Shown here one piece after another: positions 22,551-32,306 of a stretch of 64,000 nucleotides of DNA. The notes beneath the pieces are model-generated. The model was given only the letters and a program-made list of their open reading frames with translations, ran no database searches and was not told the DNA's origin. Source of the stretch: Dichetophora obliterata (taxonomy: Eukaryota > Arthropoda > Insecta > Diptera > Sciomyzidae); the NCBI GenBank assembly GCA_963920525.1, contig OY986438.1:184386888-184450887 (forward strand), in the 5' to 3' direction. The position numbers and the translations under genes were made by a program. The first letter of the stretch is position 1. Each line of letters opens with the position of its first letter.

Positions 22551-24095
22551 CATATTAAGCAAACGGTCTTAAATTAGGATTTGTTATATTCAAAAGTTTT
22601 TTATCACATAAATATAAATAAGAAACTCGATTTGAAACAACCTTTTTATGCTTCTTAAAATTCACGTTATTTAGCGGTGCCCAACCAGTTTGAGAATTTT
22701 CTGGACTTTTTTCACGTCACGTACTTACATTAAACCAGAATTCAGTATCAAGCCTTGCAGTGAGGGCCTGGAATATGTTAAGAAAATGTATGAAACCCAA
22801 AACAAATCTAATATACATGTACCTCTTCATTTATTTATTTCTACGTTTTGAATTAAAAAAAGGCATTTTTCAAATCATTCAGATAATAGGTATGTTTCCG
22901 TACTCGATCGTAGGAACTTGCAACTGATTCATGTTGGAAAAAGAAATAAGTATATTTGTGTAAATGCGATGTGAGATCCGGTGAAAAATATCTCCCTTAA
23001 CATGCGGGGAACACATAACATGCGGGGAATAGCGACAACTCAAATTTTTAATTTTTGCGAATGATATGGATTTTGACCTCCTAAATCCAAATCTGAAAAA
23101 TTTCAGTCCCCTTGAAATTGATTTAGGAGTTAAAGGCTTCCAAAGTTAAGAAATGGTCTAAAAATTTAGTTTGTTTTTTAAATTTTCCAATAAAAAAAAC
23201 ATTGTTTAATATTAGGAAATTTTTGTATTCTTATTTTTGAAGTAGAAAACTTGGGGCTCAATAGCAGTTAATGCAATTTCATTTAAGGAAATTTAAGGCC
23301 TGACATTGTTAAATTTATTAAACTTTTAAGAATATTTGCTTTAGCAAAAAATTACTGAAATGTATTACATGAAAAAAAAAAAATTAAATTAAATTTTTAA
23401 ATTGTTGAAAGTTGATAAACTCATAAATATTGCTAAAAAACATAAAAACATATACGAAAAAGCTGACGGGCAGTACTTTAACAAATTTTTCAAAGAACTT
23501 TTGAACTCTTTTGTTATATTTTTGTCAAGATTTTGTAAACGTTTAACATTTTCTTAAGCATTAAATCTGCCAACTTGGTCGAATTTCTATTTAATTATAC
23601 TTTTCATCAACTTTTCTCTGAGATTTTTAATTGCTTAAGCATAACTTGGTTGGGACTTTACTTATTTTAGATATAAAACTTTGTTCTGGTTCAAACATAA
23701 AGTTTAATAATTTTCACAAATACACTTCACTGCCAAACTTCCTGTAAGAAAACACGTTACTGCTACACAAACGACCAAAGTCAAACTATTGTTTGAACAA
23801 TGAAAAGAAACTATCGATCTTAACACAAACACAATTTTTTCAAATCCCATTTACAGTTCTGCATTACAATGTCATAACCGACAATTTTTTACAAGTGGAT
23901 TAATTACTTTCTCCTCTAACTGATAGACTGAACAGAATGAACTTGCTGCAGCGTCAGCGTCAATAAAACTACAATTAAATGGTGCTTGCGAAAACATTGC
24001 TTACACAGAATAGTAAAAACAATAGATAGAAAAACAATAGAATTATTTTCATCTGCTTTAGCTTTCTTGATCTCAACTTGGTTTTTTAAAACGAA
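22551..24095. other. AT-rich non-coding stretch
   Basis: No gene, TIR or tandem array can be supported in about 1.5 kb. Confidence 0.45.
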
Positions 24096-24715
24096 ATTTA
24101 AAAGAATTTTTAGATCCCTTTACGGCAAAAACAATTTATGTTAGTTTAGTAAGATCTAAACTTGAATACTTGAGTTTTGTATAGGACCCGTGTTATCAGT
24201 CGTATTGAACGCATTCAAAAAAGTTTCACTAGATTCGCTCTACGCCGTAGATTTTCTTTTGAGAATATGCCATCTTATGATGCGCTGCAAATTGTAAGGC
24301 TTACAAAAATTGTCGCAAAGAAGGCAAGCACAGAGCTTTTTATTTATCAAACGCATTTTAGATAGCAACATAGATTGTCCGGAATTACTGAAGTTAATTC
24401 CGTTCTATGCTCCGATTCAACCATTGAAAGAGAGTTCTTTGTTCTGCGTTCCATTTCATAGAACTAATTATGGCATGAATGAGCCAATATCTAGATGTTT
24501 AGTTAATTGTAATTTAATTGCTTATAATATTGATTTTAGCGATAATTTCATTGTATTTAAAAATAATGTTTTTGAAATGTTAAACTACTTTTCGCTGTTT
24601 TTATATTATAATAATATAAGATAGCTCTTATTATTGGTGGATATATCTTTTGTAATTATGAAAAAGTCTGTAAGATCTTGTATCAGCAGACTGAATTAAA
24701 TTCAATTAAATTAAA
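24096..24715 (+). pseudogene. 5'-truncated LINE, ORF2 C-terminus and 3' tail
   Basis: Broken frames carry FTAKTIYVSLVRSKLEYLSF, then RIERIQKSFTRFALRR, CPELLKLIPFYAP and FHRTNYGMNEPISR. These align with the C-terminal end of the LINE ORF2 at 43994-46864 (RIERIQKRFVRFALRG, FSRTNYMATAPLHR). A frame change near 24180 and another near 24310 break it. The 3' end is an ATTAAA/TTAAATTC-type simple tail at 24690-24715. Confidence 0.82.
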
Positions 24716-25054
24716 TGGAGCTTTATTTAATTAGATAAAAATCGATATTTAATTAAATTTCTTTTCGTTTCAAATTTTTTTTGTCATAACGGTATATGAC
24801 AATGACTGAGTATAAGGATATGGAACTTTAAGGAAAAGTGGGGCTAATCTTCACAATTTTATTGGTAATATTAATTTTATTAATCATTTAAAAAACAGCT
24901 TTAATTAATAAGTGATTCTGATTGCAGGTGCATGCAGGTGCATGCATTGCCATTGTGTATGGCGAGTACATAAAATGCATCGTGAAGTTGCATTAGCCAA
25001 AACTATTTCTCAGCTTGAAGTTTTTTTACCTTGCAAAACGTTTTTCAATAAAAA

Positions 25055-25910
25055 TCTATATATACAAAACAAAGTCGGGTTTGTTACACCATTTATAACT
25101 CAAGAACGGCTGGACCGATTGTAATGAAAGGGCGTGGCACCTCCCATGGAAGTCAAATCTTCTATATCGAATAGCTTCGGAATTATAGGTCGCACAGCAA
25201 CAGAATTCGGAATACCTTAATATTCACTTGCCGTTCTACTGGTAAAATTTTATGGTCGTTGGACGTAGGCGTGGCACTTTTTCAGCAGCCCAAATGTTCA
25301 GTGTCTTTCGACTGGCAAAATTTAGCAAGTATAGGCCAAAGGGGTGTGGCAGCGCCCATACAATTCAAATTTATGATATCGAATATCTTTGGAACTAAAT
25401 GCCAAATAATATAATAATGAAATTCAGTATGGAGTTGCCACTTCGTGAAATCCTTCTGGAACTGGAATGGGCTTTGAAAAAGGAGGTGTGGCTCTGCCCA
25501 CACACTTTAAAATTTTGATATCAGATAGCTTTGGAACTAAATGTCGTACAACAACGAAATTCAGTATGGAATTACTTTTGGGTGATATCCTTCTACTAGA
25601 AAACTAAGACGGTCATTGAACAGGGGAGTGTGGCTCCTCCTATACAAGCAAAATTTTTGATATCGAATAGCTTTGGAAATAAATATCATATAACAATGAG
25701 ATTCAGTATGGAGTTACTTATTGGTCATGCATTTCTACTGGAAAACGGGCGCGGGCATTGGAAACTTGGCGTGGCTTCGCCCACACAAGCTAATTTCAAT
25801 TCAAAATACTTTACTGCAAAAACTAACATTTTTCTGGCATTTAATAATCAAAATCAAATCTTCTAAACGAATAAGAATTTCTTCATTTTTAATTTTAAAA
25901 CCGTAACTTT
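25055..25910 (+). mobile_element. Helitron-like element with tandem interior
   Basis: It starts with TCTATATATACAAAACAAAG after an A, followed by a GTCGGGTTTGTTACACCATTT word that recurs at 28400, and by ACGGCTGGACCGATT. TCTATATATA starts are common in insect Helitrons and the A|T target fits. The interior is a tandem array with a roughly 142-bp period. The 3' end is not resolved. Confidence 0.5.
25130..25800 (+). repeat. Tandem array, about 142-bp period, 5 units
   Basis: Units share GTGGC-N-CGCCCA, TTTGATATCGAATAGCTTTGG and AAATTCAGTATGGAGTTAC. The GTGGC words fall near 25134, 25269, 25345, 25486, 25628 and 25771; the last four are spaced 141-143 bp. Confidence 0.75.
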
Positions 25911-26004
25911 TGCTACTGAAAGAGATTTTTATCTTCATTACTTTTTGGTAAAGTTGTTTTTGTTGCATTTTCCCTAAAATAAAAATAAAAAATTAAAAAT
26001 CTTT

Positions 26005-26092
26005 TGTTCCGCCCATTGTGGGAATCAAACCCCACTACCTCATGGCTTCAAAACTGATGGATGAGCCGACTGAGCTATCGAAAGTACATTTA
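26005..26092 (-). repeat. tRNA-derived sequence with box A and box B
   Basis: The minus strand has box A TAGCTCAGTCGG (26066-26077), box B GGTTTGATTCCC (26020-26031) and a CAATGGGCG end. A strict cloverleaf fails in the T loop. A similar box B and CAATGGGCG end occurs at 53073-53125, again next to an A-rich stretch on the same side, suggesting a SINE family. Confidence 0.55.
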
Positions 26093-26169
26093 TTCAAGTT
26101 GAAATGTAATAAAATAATTTCCTTATAGAATTTGCTATAAAATTAAATGGCAACAGTGAAATGACAATG

Positions 26170-26540
26170 GCCGCATTCAGCGCAGACAACTTTTGTGAAC
26201 TGTAATGGTAGCGCTACCTTAGTTCACGATGTTTTTCTCTGAATGTGTTGCTACTCTTCACGTCGGAAGTTAGATTCAATTTAATTTTTATGTAAATTTA
26301 ATTCAATTGCAAAGGTTTCTCACTTAAATTTGCTGCGTTCTTTCTGCGTTTATTAATTTAACAGCATCAGAAACAGCATCTGACAGTTAAGCAAACAGTT
26401 GTGTTCATGTAGCATAGAATTTGTTCGCTCGATTTAAAGGCGTTCGCTACTTTATCAGTTTTAGTTAGCGCTACCAAATTTGTACCATTCAGCGAATTTT
26501 TACACAACGGTTGCCAACTGTTGTCTGCGCTGAGTGCGGC
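26170..26540. mobile_element. MITE with 21-bp TIRs and 5-bp target duplication
   Basis: The ends gccgcattcagcgcagac (26170) and its near complement gtctgcgctgagtgcggc (to 26540) are inverted repeats with one mismatch over about 21 bp. Flanking caatg occurs at 26165-26169 and 26541-26545. At 371 bp it has no coding capacity. A deleted relative is at 20181-20350. The superfamily is not known to me. Confidence 0.8.
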
Positions 26541-26594
26541 CAATGACAGCAGTGTACTATATTTTTCTTAAATACAAACTAATCGCGTTTGTCA

Positions 26595-27209
26595 TCTATA
26601 TATATAAAATGGAATGTGTGTTTGTTTATTTGTTTGTTTGTTTGTACCTTATAGGAGACCAAACCTCTGGACCAATCTTCCTGAAATTTTCACAGCATTT
26701 AACTGGGACTCTGGCATGAATAATAGGGAACTTTTTCGACCACGCCCACTTTTACGCCCACTTTTTTAAAATTATGTAATTGCTACCATATAGTTTTTAA
26801 CAGATTTACTTCAAATTGTATAGACATTATACTCCAGGCGAGGTAGAAATAAACATTTCTTACGCCACGCCCCCTTTCACGCCAAATTAAAGTTTTAAAC
26901 TTTTTTTTCTCTGTACAAATTAGTTCCTTCCAACGGATTATTTTTTATTTGGTAGTATATTGCTCTTAATACTGTTAACGTCGCCATATTACTATGAACC
27001 ACGCCCACTTCACCGCCCCCATTTTTTAATTCAGATACTAACTTATACCACTAACAATGTTTGCTATACAAAATACTTTTTTGTAATATGTATTTACCTA
27101 AAGTTTTATATACTTTTTATCTACAGGTAAGGTAGCCATAGATTGTTTTTATTACCAAATCCCCCTTTTTCGCCCCATTTTACTTTAATTATAATTAATC
27201 TGCTTTCAA
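26595..27209 (+). mobile_element. Helitron-like segment 1 of a head-to-tail series
   Basis: It begins A|TCTATATATATAAAATGG, then GTTTGTTT repeats, then CTCTGGACCAATCTTCCTG and AAATTTTCACAGCA. The same opening order recurs at 27210. It stops where the next TC start begins; no 3' hairpin is seen. Confidence 0.5.
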
Positions 27210-28381
27210 TCTATATATATATATATAAATGAATGTCTGTCTGTCTGTTTGTTTGTTTGTGCTTTATATGAGGCCAAACCCTTGGACCGATCCTCCTGAA
27301 ACTTTCACAGCATGTTACTATGACTCTGGAAAGAATAATAGGCTATATGTAGTTTTTATTGGACAAAGGGGCGTGGCACCTCCCATATAACCCACAAATT
27401 TAAATCGCCATATTTTGGGCATTTTTTTACCTACGTCGCTGATAATTGGTACATATGATACTGGCATAATTAGGAATACGTACCAGGAGAAAAGTGGGTG
27501 GGACCACGCCCCTTTTTAGGAAAATTAAAAATCGTAATATAGTCTTAACTACCGGACCGATCGTCATTAAATTTTCACAATAGAATATTCTTACGAAATA
27601 ATAAATTCTGACTATATAAAGTTGTGAGTGGACAAAGGGGCATGGCCTCGCCCATATAACCCAAAATTTAAAATCCTCATATCTTGGGCATTTTTTGACC
27701 AACGGCGGCAGTATTTGCTATATATGGTATTGGCATGACTAGAAATACGTACCAAAAGAAAAGTGGACGGAGCACGCCCCTTTGCTTGCGATATATTGGA
27801 GGCTGGACCTGTTAACCGATCTTAAATTTTCACAGCGTGCAGCTTTGACTCAGAAATACTTATAACATTATAATATTTTTCGACCATGCATTCTTGTGCA
27901 CCTCCTTTTTTCTACGTTTATTAACGGCTTTACCTCAAATTTAAAATACATATTAATTAAAATAGTGGGGTAGACCCATTCTCTTTCTCCCACAACTGTC
28001 TCCAAAACAGCTGATTTTGTAATATGTGTTAGTTAAAATAGAGAGTGGGGCAACCCCATTCTCATTCTCCCACAACTGACTGCGAAACAGCTGATTGTGT
28101 AATTGCTGCTTTTTGATTGGTCTAAAAATAAAAAGGGGGAGCATGAAGCAAATTACATGCGGTTCAGTGCTGAATTCCAATTGGTTTACAACAAAAAAAG
28201 GGGAGAAGCATTGCAATAATTAAATTAAAGTTAAATAAATAAATTTTTGTAAATATATAAATACTTTTAATTTTATTTTATAACGAGGGGGGGTATATTA
28301 ATTACGCTATTGAAATACTTCATTTTTGTACTTAGTAAACTATTACTTAATAAATTATGTCTATTAATTTTATTACATTAA
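27210..28381 (+). mobile_element. Helitron-like segment 2
   Basis: Starts A|TCTATATATATATATA, then TGTCTGTCTGTTTGTTTG and TTGGACCGATCCTCC. The interior holds a duplicated unit of about 269 bp (ggacaaaggggcrtggc at 27361 and 27630) and a 77-bp tandem pair (ccattctcwttctcccac at about 27978 and 28055). No Rep/helicase gene. Confidence 0.5.
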
Positions 28382-29039
28382 TCTAAATTAATAAAATAAA
28401 GTCGGGTTAGTTATACCATTTACATATAATATATAAATATAATATAATATATAAAGATCGGCTGAACCGATTTAAATAATCTCTTATTTATTGGATTTTT
28501 CTTTGCCCCAAAAAACAAAATAGCTTTTAAAATATCGGAAAAATTCACGGCAAAAGTTATATGAAAGGTAATTATCTACATTAATAAAAAACATTTTCTG
28601 TTTTTTTGACCAGAATACAAATCTTAACGGCTGAACGGATTTAACTCAAATTTGGCTCACATTTTACTTGAATCTTAGATTTTGCTTTGGCTAAATTAGT
28701 TTTGACTATGCTTCTTCCACCCTTTTACAAGTAAAGGGAATCAACCAACTAGCGTATTTTTTTAGCGAAAAGCTTCGTTTAATTAATATTAAAAAATTCT
28801 GTAATTTTGACACCAAAAAAATGCACTTATCTTCAGGATTGCACAAATTTTTAGTACAACGTCTTTTTATAATAACGCAGTTTCCTTAGAATGACAAAAA
28901 ACCATTTTACATATTTCCATATGCTTTACGTCAATAGCTTATTTTTTCTGGCTAAAAATCGTTAACTTCTGAACGAATAAAACCTAAACATCAAAATTTT
29001 ACGTTTTTTCACCCGAGTAACACCGGGTATATCTGCTTG
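28382..29039 (+). mobile_element. Non-autonomous Helitron with 3' hairpin
   Basis: The 5' end is A|TCTAAATTAATAAAATAAAG followed by GTCGGGTTAGTTATACCATTT, similar to 25055. The 3' end has a short hairpin, ACCCG-AGTAACAC-CGGGT (29011-29028), then ATATCTGCTTG and a flanking T. A 5' TC, a 3' hairpin a few bases before a CTTG end (variant of CTRR) and insertion between A and T are Helitron hallmarks. It is 658 bp with no coding region. Confidence 0.62.
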
Positions 29040-29725
29040 TAAAAAATAAAAACAAAAGTAAGATCGATTTTGATATGGTCAAATTTGGACAGGCAATACT
29101 AGTATAAGGGGATGGTCTTTTTTTATTCTGATGTTTTCAAGCATTTATTTGATTCATGCATTTATGTTTATATAATATTTATTTTATACATGAAACTTTT
29201 AAAAAAAATTTTAAAAATTAAAAAAATGAGTATTATTGAACAATTTTATTGACAAATTTTGAAAATAATATTTTGAATCAATTTTTCAATTAAATTACAG
29301 TATCCCAACGGGAAAATGAGAACTAATTCGTAAAAAAATCAGGAATTGAATGGATTCTTGTGATGCATTTTAGAATGTATTCCCAAGAATATATAAATTT
29401 AAAGCAAGACCTATGAATTGGAATCAATAAACAAAAAATTTATTGATTCATTTTTATTGCTGCAGGAATCGATTATGAAGTATATAACAATTTATAATAA
29501 AGTAAATGTTGTTAGATTCCTTGCTTGCTTTTATGGTAAGTGAAAAACAAATTGATTCTGAAAAAAATTCTGCTATAAGCGAAAAAAGAATCAATCTGTT
29601 ATTATTTGTATTTTCTGTTTGTTGTTGATGTTTTTGTTTTTGTCAGATATTTTTGAAAAACGATTGTTCTGTTGTTTTCCTTTCACGAGTTTCTTAAAAA
29701 TTTTACTTTCTGTTTGATTTGTCAG

Positions 29726-29968
29726 CGTTGAAGGAACAAACTGCTTCAGAAGGCTCGAAAATTTTAATAATGTATTGTTTGGTAAGTTATGAAAAACCAT
29801 TGCTTTTACTGGTTTAAATCATTTCTTAATGTTTTTTTTTTAAATGCAGAGTGCATTTGCAAGGAAAGATACGACCAGGAACAGTCCCGAAAAGATATGA
29901 AGGAAGCTATACGCAAGTCAAAATGTAAATACTACAAGGATACATTCAAAGCAAAACCGACGGAATAA
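29726..29968 (+). CDS. Two spliced-looking exons of an unrecognised protein (3' end of gene)
   Basis: An exon at 29726-29781 is preceded by ctgtttgatttgtcag and followed by GTAAGT. A 68-bp intron ends in tttttttttaaatgcag at 29849. The last exon (29850-29968) reads in phase as ECICKERYDQEQSRKDMKEA then IRKSKCKYYKDTFKAKPTE and TAA. An AATAAA lies at 29997-30002. The first of the two exons reads VEGTNCFRRLENFNNVLF in the same phase. The product is basic, Lys/Glu-rich and unrecognised. An upstream donor (GGTAAGTG at 29535) exists, but its exon has a stop in the required phase. It may be the remnant of the transposase of the 29303-31224 element. Confidence 0.4.
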
Positions 29969-30324
29969 CCTACATCATAAACATCAATATTTTTGCAATA
30001 AATGTGGTATTATTATAATCTGAATCTCCTCTGTCTAAATATTATTTATTCTTTCAAATTACCTAATAATTATCTCTATTAATTTGAATTATTATAATAT
30101 AATTTTTTATTAATTATTTAAAAAAGAATAAAAAATTTTTAATTCTGCCATACAAACCTATGCATTATGGAATTCATTCATGTATATCTATTCCAAAAGT
30201 TCTTCTTAGCGACTACTTTTCTCATATTCAAAGAATGCATACTTTTTTATTTAAAAGAATCCATTTTATAAGCGAATAAAAGAATCGATTCCAGCAGTGA
30301 TTCAAGTGGAAGGCAGAAAAGAAT

Positions 30325-31111
30325 GTAAACAACGCTGAGAAGTGGGCCTGCGATCGACTTACAGAAGATGCCGATTTTGTCAAAAAAATCATATTTTCAG
30401 ATGAAGCTCATTTTGATCTTGGCGGGTATGTAAACAAGCAAAATTGTCGCATTTGGGGCACAGAAAACCCGCACGCATACATTGAAAAGCACTGCACCCA
30501 AAACGAGTCACTGTTTGGTGCGGATTTTGGTCCAGAGGCATAGTTGGGCCATTTTTCTTCGAAAATGAGCAAGGAGTGGCCGTTACAGTCAATGGCGATC
30601 GTTATCGGGCCATGTTGAACGAATTTTTGTTCACAAAAATTGAAGAGGAAGATAGTGGCAACATTTGGTTTCAACAGGACGGGGCTACGTGCCACAAAGC
30701 CGAAGCTACACTCGATGTTTGCGCCCTGTTTTTGAAAATCGCATTATCAGCCACAGAGCTGATGTCGTTTGGCCACCTCGGAGCTGCGATTTGACACCGT
30801 TGGACTATTATTTGTGGGGTGCCCTCAAAGATAAGTGTTACGCCGACAAGCCAGAGACAATTAACTCTTAAAAGGACAATATTCGTGAAGCCATTGGTGA
30901 AATACAGCTGCACACAATCGATAATGTGCTTAAAAATTGGACCGATCGTGTAGGCTACTGCATGGCCAGCCGAGGCAGCCATTTGAATGAAATTATTTTC
31001 CATTATTAACCGGAAGGATTGTACTTTCAAATAAAAAAATAAATTTGAGAAAATACCCAGTAGTTTTTTTTTATAGAATTTTCAAAATAAAAAGTTATTT
31101 GGCGGACCCTG
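30325..31111 (+). pseudogene. DD41D transposase fragment, third subfamily, 5'-truncated
   Basis: Broken frames give AEKWACDRL, IIFSDEAHFDLGGYVNKQNC, VTVWCGFW, GVAVTVNGDRYRAML, WFQQDGATCHKAEA, PPRSCDLTPLDYYLWG and ASRGSHLNEIIF. D2 to D3 spacing is again 41. There are frameshifts near 30490 and 30715 and a stop at 30868. The right end ggcggaccctg (to 31111) followed by TA looks like a surviving TIR. The left TIR and DNA-binding half are missing. It sits inside the 29303-31224 element. Confidence 0.85.
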
Positions 31112-31371
31112 TACTACTTTTTTTAGGACATCACAATGTTAAAAATAATCAATTCTAGAATCAATAATTGGAAAAGTGAATTGATTCTTTTTTCATACAC
31201 AATTGATTCTTTTTCCCGGTGGGATGTTTTCTAGTGTGTGTGTGTGTGATTGTGTATGTTAATTATGTGTTTGATTTATGTAGTGGTATGACACCACACA
31301 AGTACTTTTATAAAGATAAACTACTTATGAATTTTACGAGAAAGGCAGCTGAATGTAAAAATTTGGATATA

Positions 31372-32304
31372 AAGGGTTGTCAATATTCGAAGCGCCCATC
31401 TGGCAACACTGTAACTTTCCGCAGTGATGCCAAATCGACTAATGACATACCGCGTTTGAAGCGTCATTCCAAGCAAATGTTTACAATGGAACAGTACACG
31501 CCACGTGAACGCTCTAAAATTGTTAAAATTTACATTCAACAAAACAAGTCAATAGTGAAAACTCAACTCAATGAGCGATGAGGCTCATTTTCAGTTGAAC
31601 GGAACGGTAAACAAACAAAATTGCCGTATTTATGCCACTGAAAATCCACAAGAGATTCAAGAGGTACCTCTTCACGATGCAAAAGTCACTGTTTGGTGCG
31701 GCGTTTGTGCTAAAATGCTCATTGGGCCGTTCTTTTTCGAAGATGATAATGGCCACAGAGTTACTGTCAATCAGGAGCGTTATCGCGATATGATAAACAA
31801 TTTTTTCATGCCAATCGTTCGTCGAAAGCGTATCAGGCACTACAGGTTTCAACAAGACGGCGCGCCACCACACACAAGCCGCACTACAATCGATTTTTTG
31901 AAGCAATTGTTCCCTGGCCGCTTGATGTCAAAAAATGGTGATTTCGATTGGCCGCCAAGATCACCAGATTTAACGCCTCCAGACTTCTTTTTGTGGGGTT
32001 TTTTGAAATCAAAGGTTTACGTCAACAAGCCAAAGACCCTAGAAGAGCTGAAAACCAACATCCGTCAAGAAATAACCGCCATTCCCATCGAAATGTTGAA
32101 GAAAACCATGGAAAATGCTGCAAAACGGGCACAATATGTCGTAGAGGCCAATGGCGACCATTTACGAGATATCATATTCACAAAATAATGTAAGCAAATC
32201 TACTTGAACCCAATTAAATGATATTCATGACGAACAGACAAAAAATTGTGGTTTCTTTGATTTATTTAAAAATAAAATGAGCGCTTCGAATATTGGCAAC
32301 CCTG
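31372..32304 (+). mobile_element. DD41D (rosa-like) element, internally deleted, 933 bp
   Basis: Inverted ends: aagggttgtcaatattcga at 31372 and tcgaatattggcaaccctg ending at 32304. TA flanks lie at 31370-31371 and 32305-32306. It belongs to the same subfamily as 4553-5485, with the same total length but a different internal deletion junction. Confidence 0.9.
31486..32188 (+). pseudogene. DD41D transposase, deleted and out of frame at the junction
   Basis: Starts MEQYTPRERSKIVKIY and IQQNKSIVKTQLNER, the first part of the DNA-binding region. It then stops as the deletion joins a different frame at MSDEAHFQLNG (31571). From there 205 codons are open through QQDGAPPH and DLTPPDFFLWGF to DHLRDIIFTK. 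The catalytic Asp triad is retained with 41 residues between D2 and D3. About 125 residues (roughly 32-157 of the intact relative) are missing. Compared with 4637-5368 it keeps more of the N-terminus and loses the RVFEMAEDDEEFW stretch. Confidence 0.87.
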
Positions 32305-32306
32305 TA

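Larger units (their letters stand above)
29303..31224 (+). mobile_element. Candidate TIR element, 1922 bp, with GAATCAATT motifs
   Basis: The ends tcccaacgggaaaa (29303-29316) and ttttcccggtggga (31211-31224) are inverted repeats with 13 of 14 matches. Near both ends and internally there are many copies of AAGAATCAATT-like words (29355, 29450, 29590, 30265, 31155-31205), which could be subterminal binding sites. It contains exon-like sequence (29726-29968) and a DD41D fragment. No target duplication is clear. Confidence 0.55.

Noticed and set aside
25130..25800. CRISPR-like regular spacing
   Set aside because: Units are contiguous 142-bp diverged tandem repeats without spacers, in a eukaryotic transposon setting.
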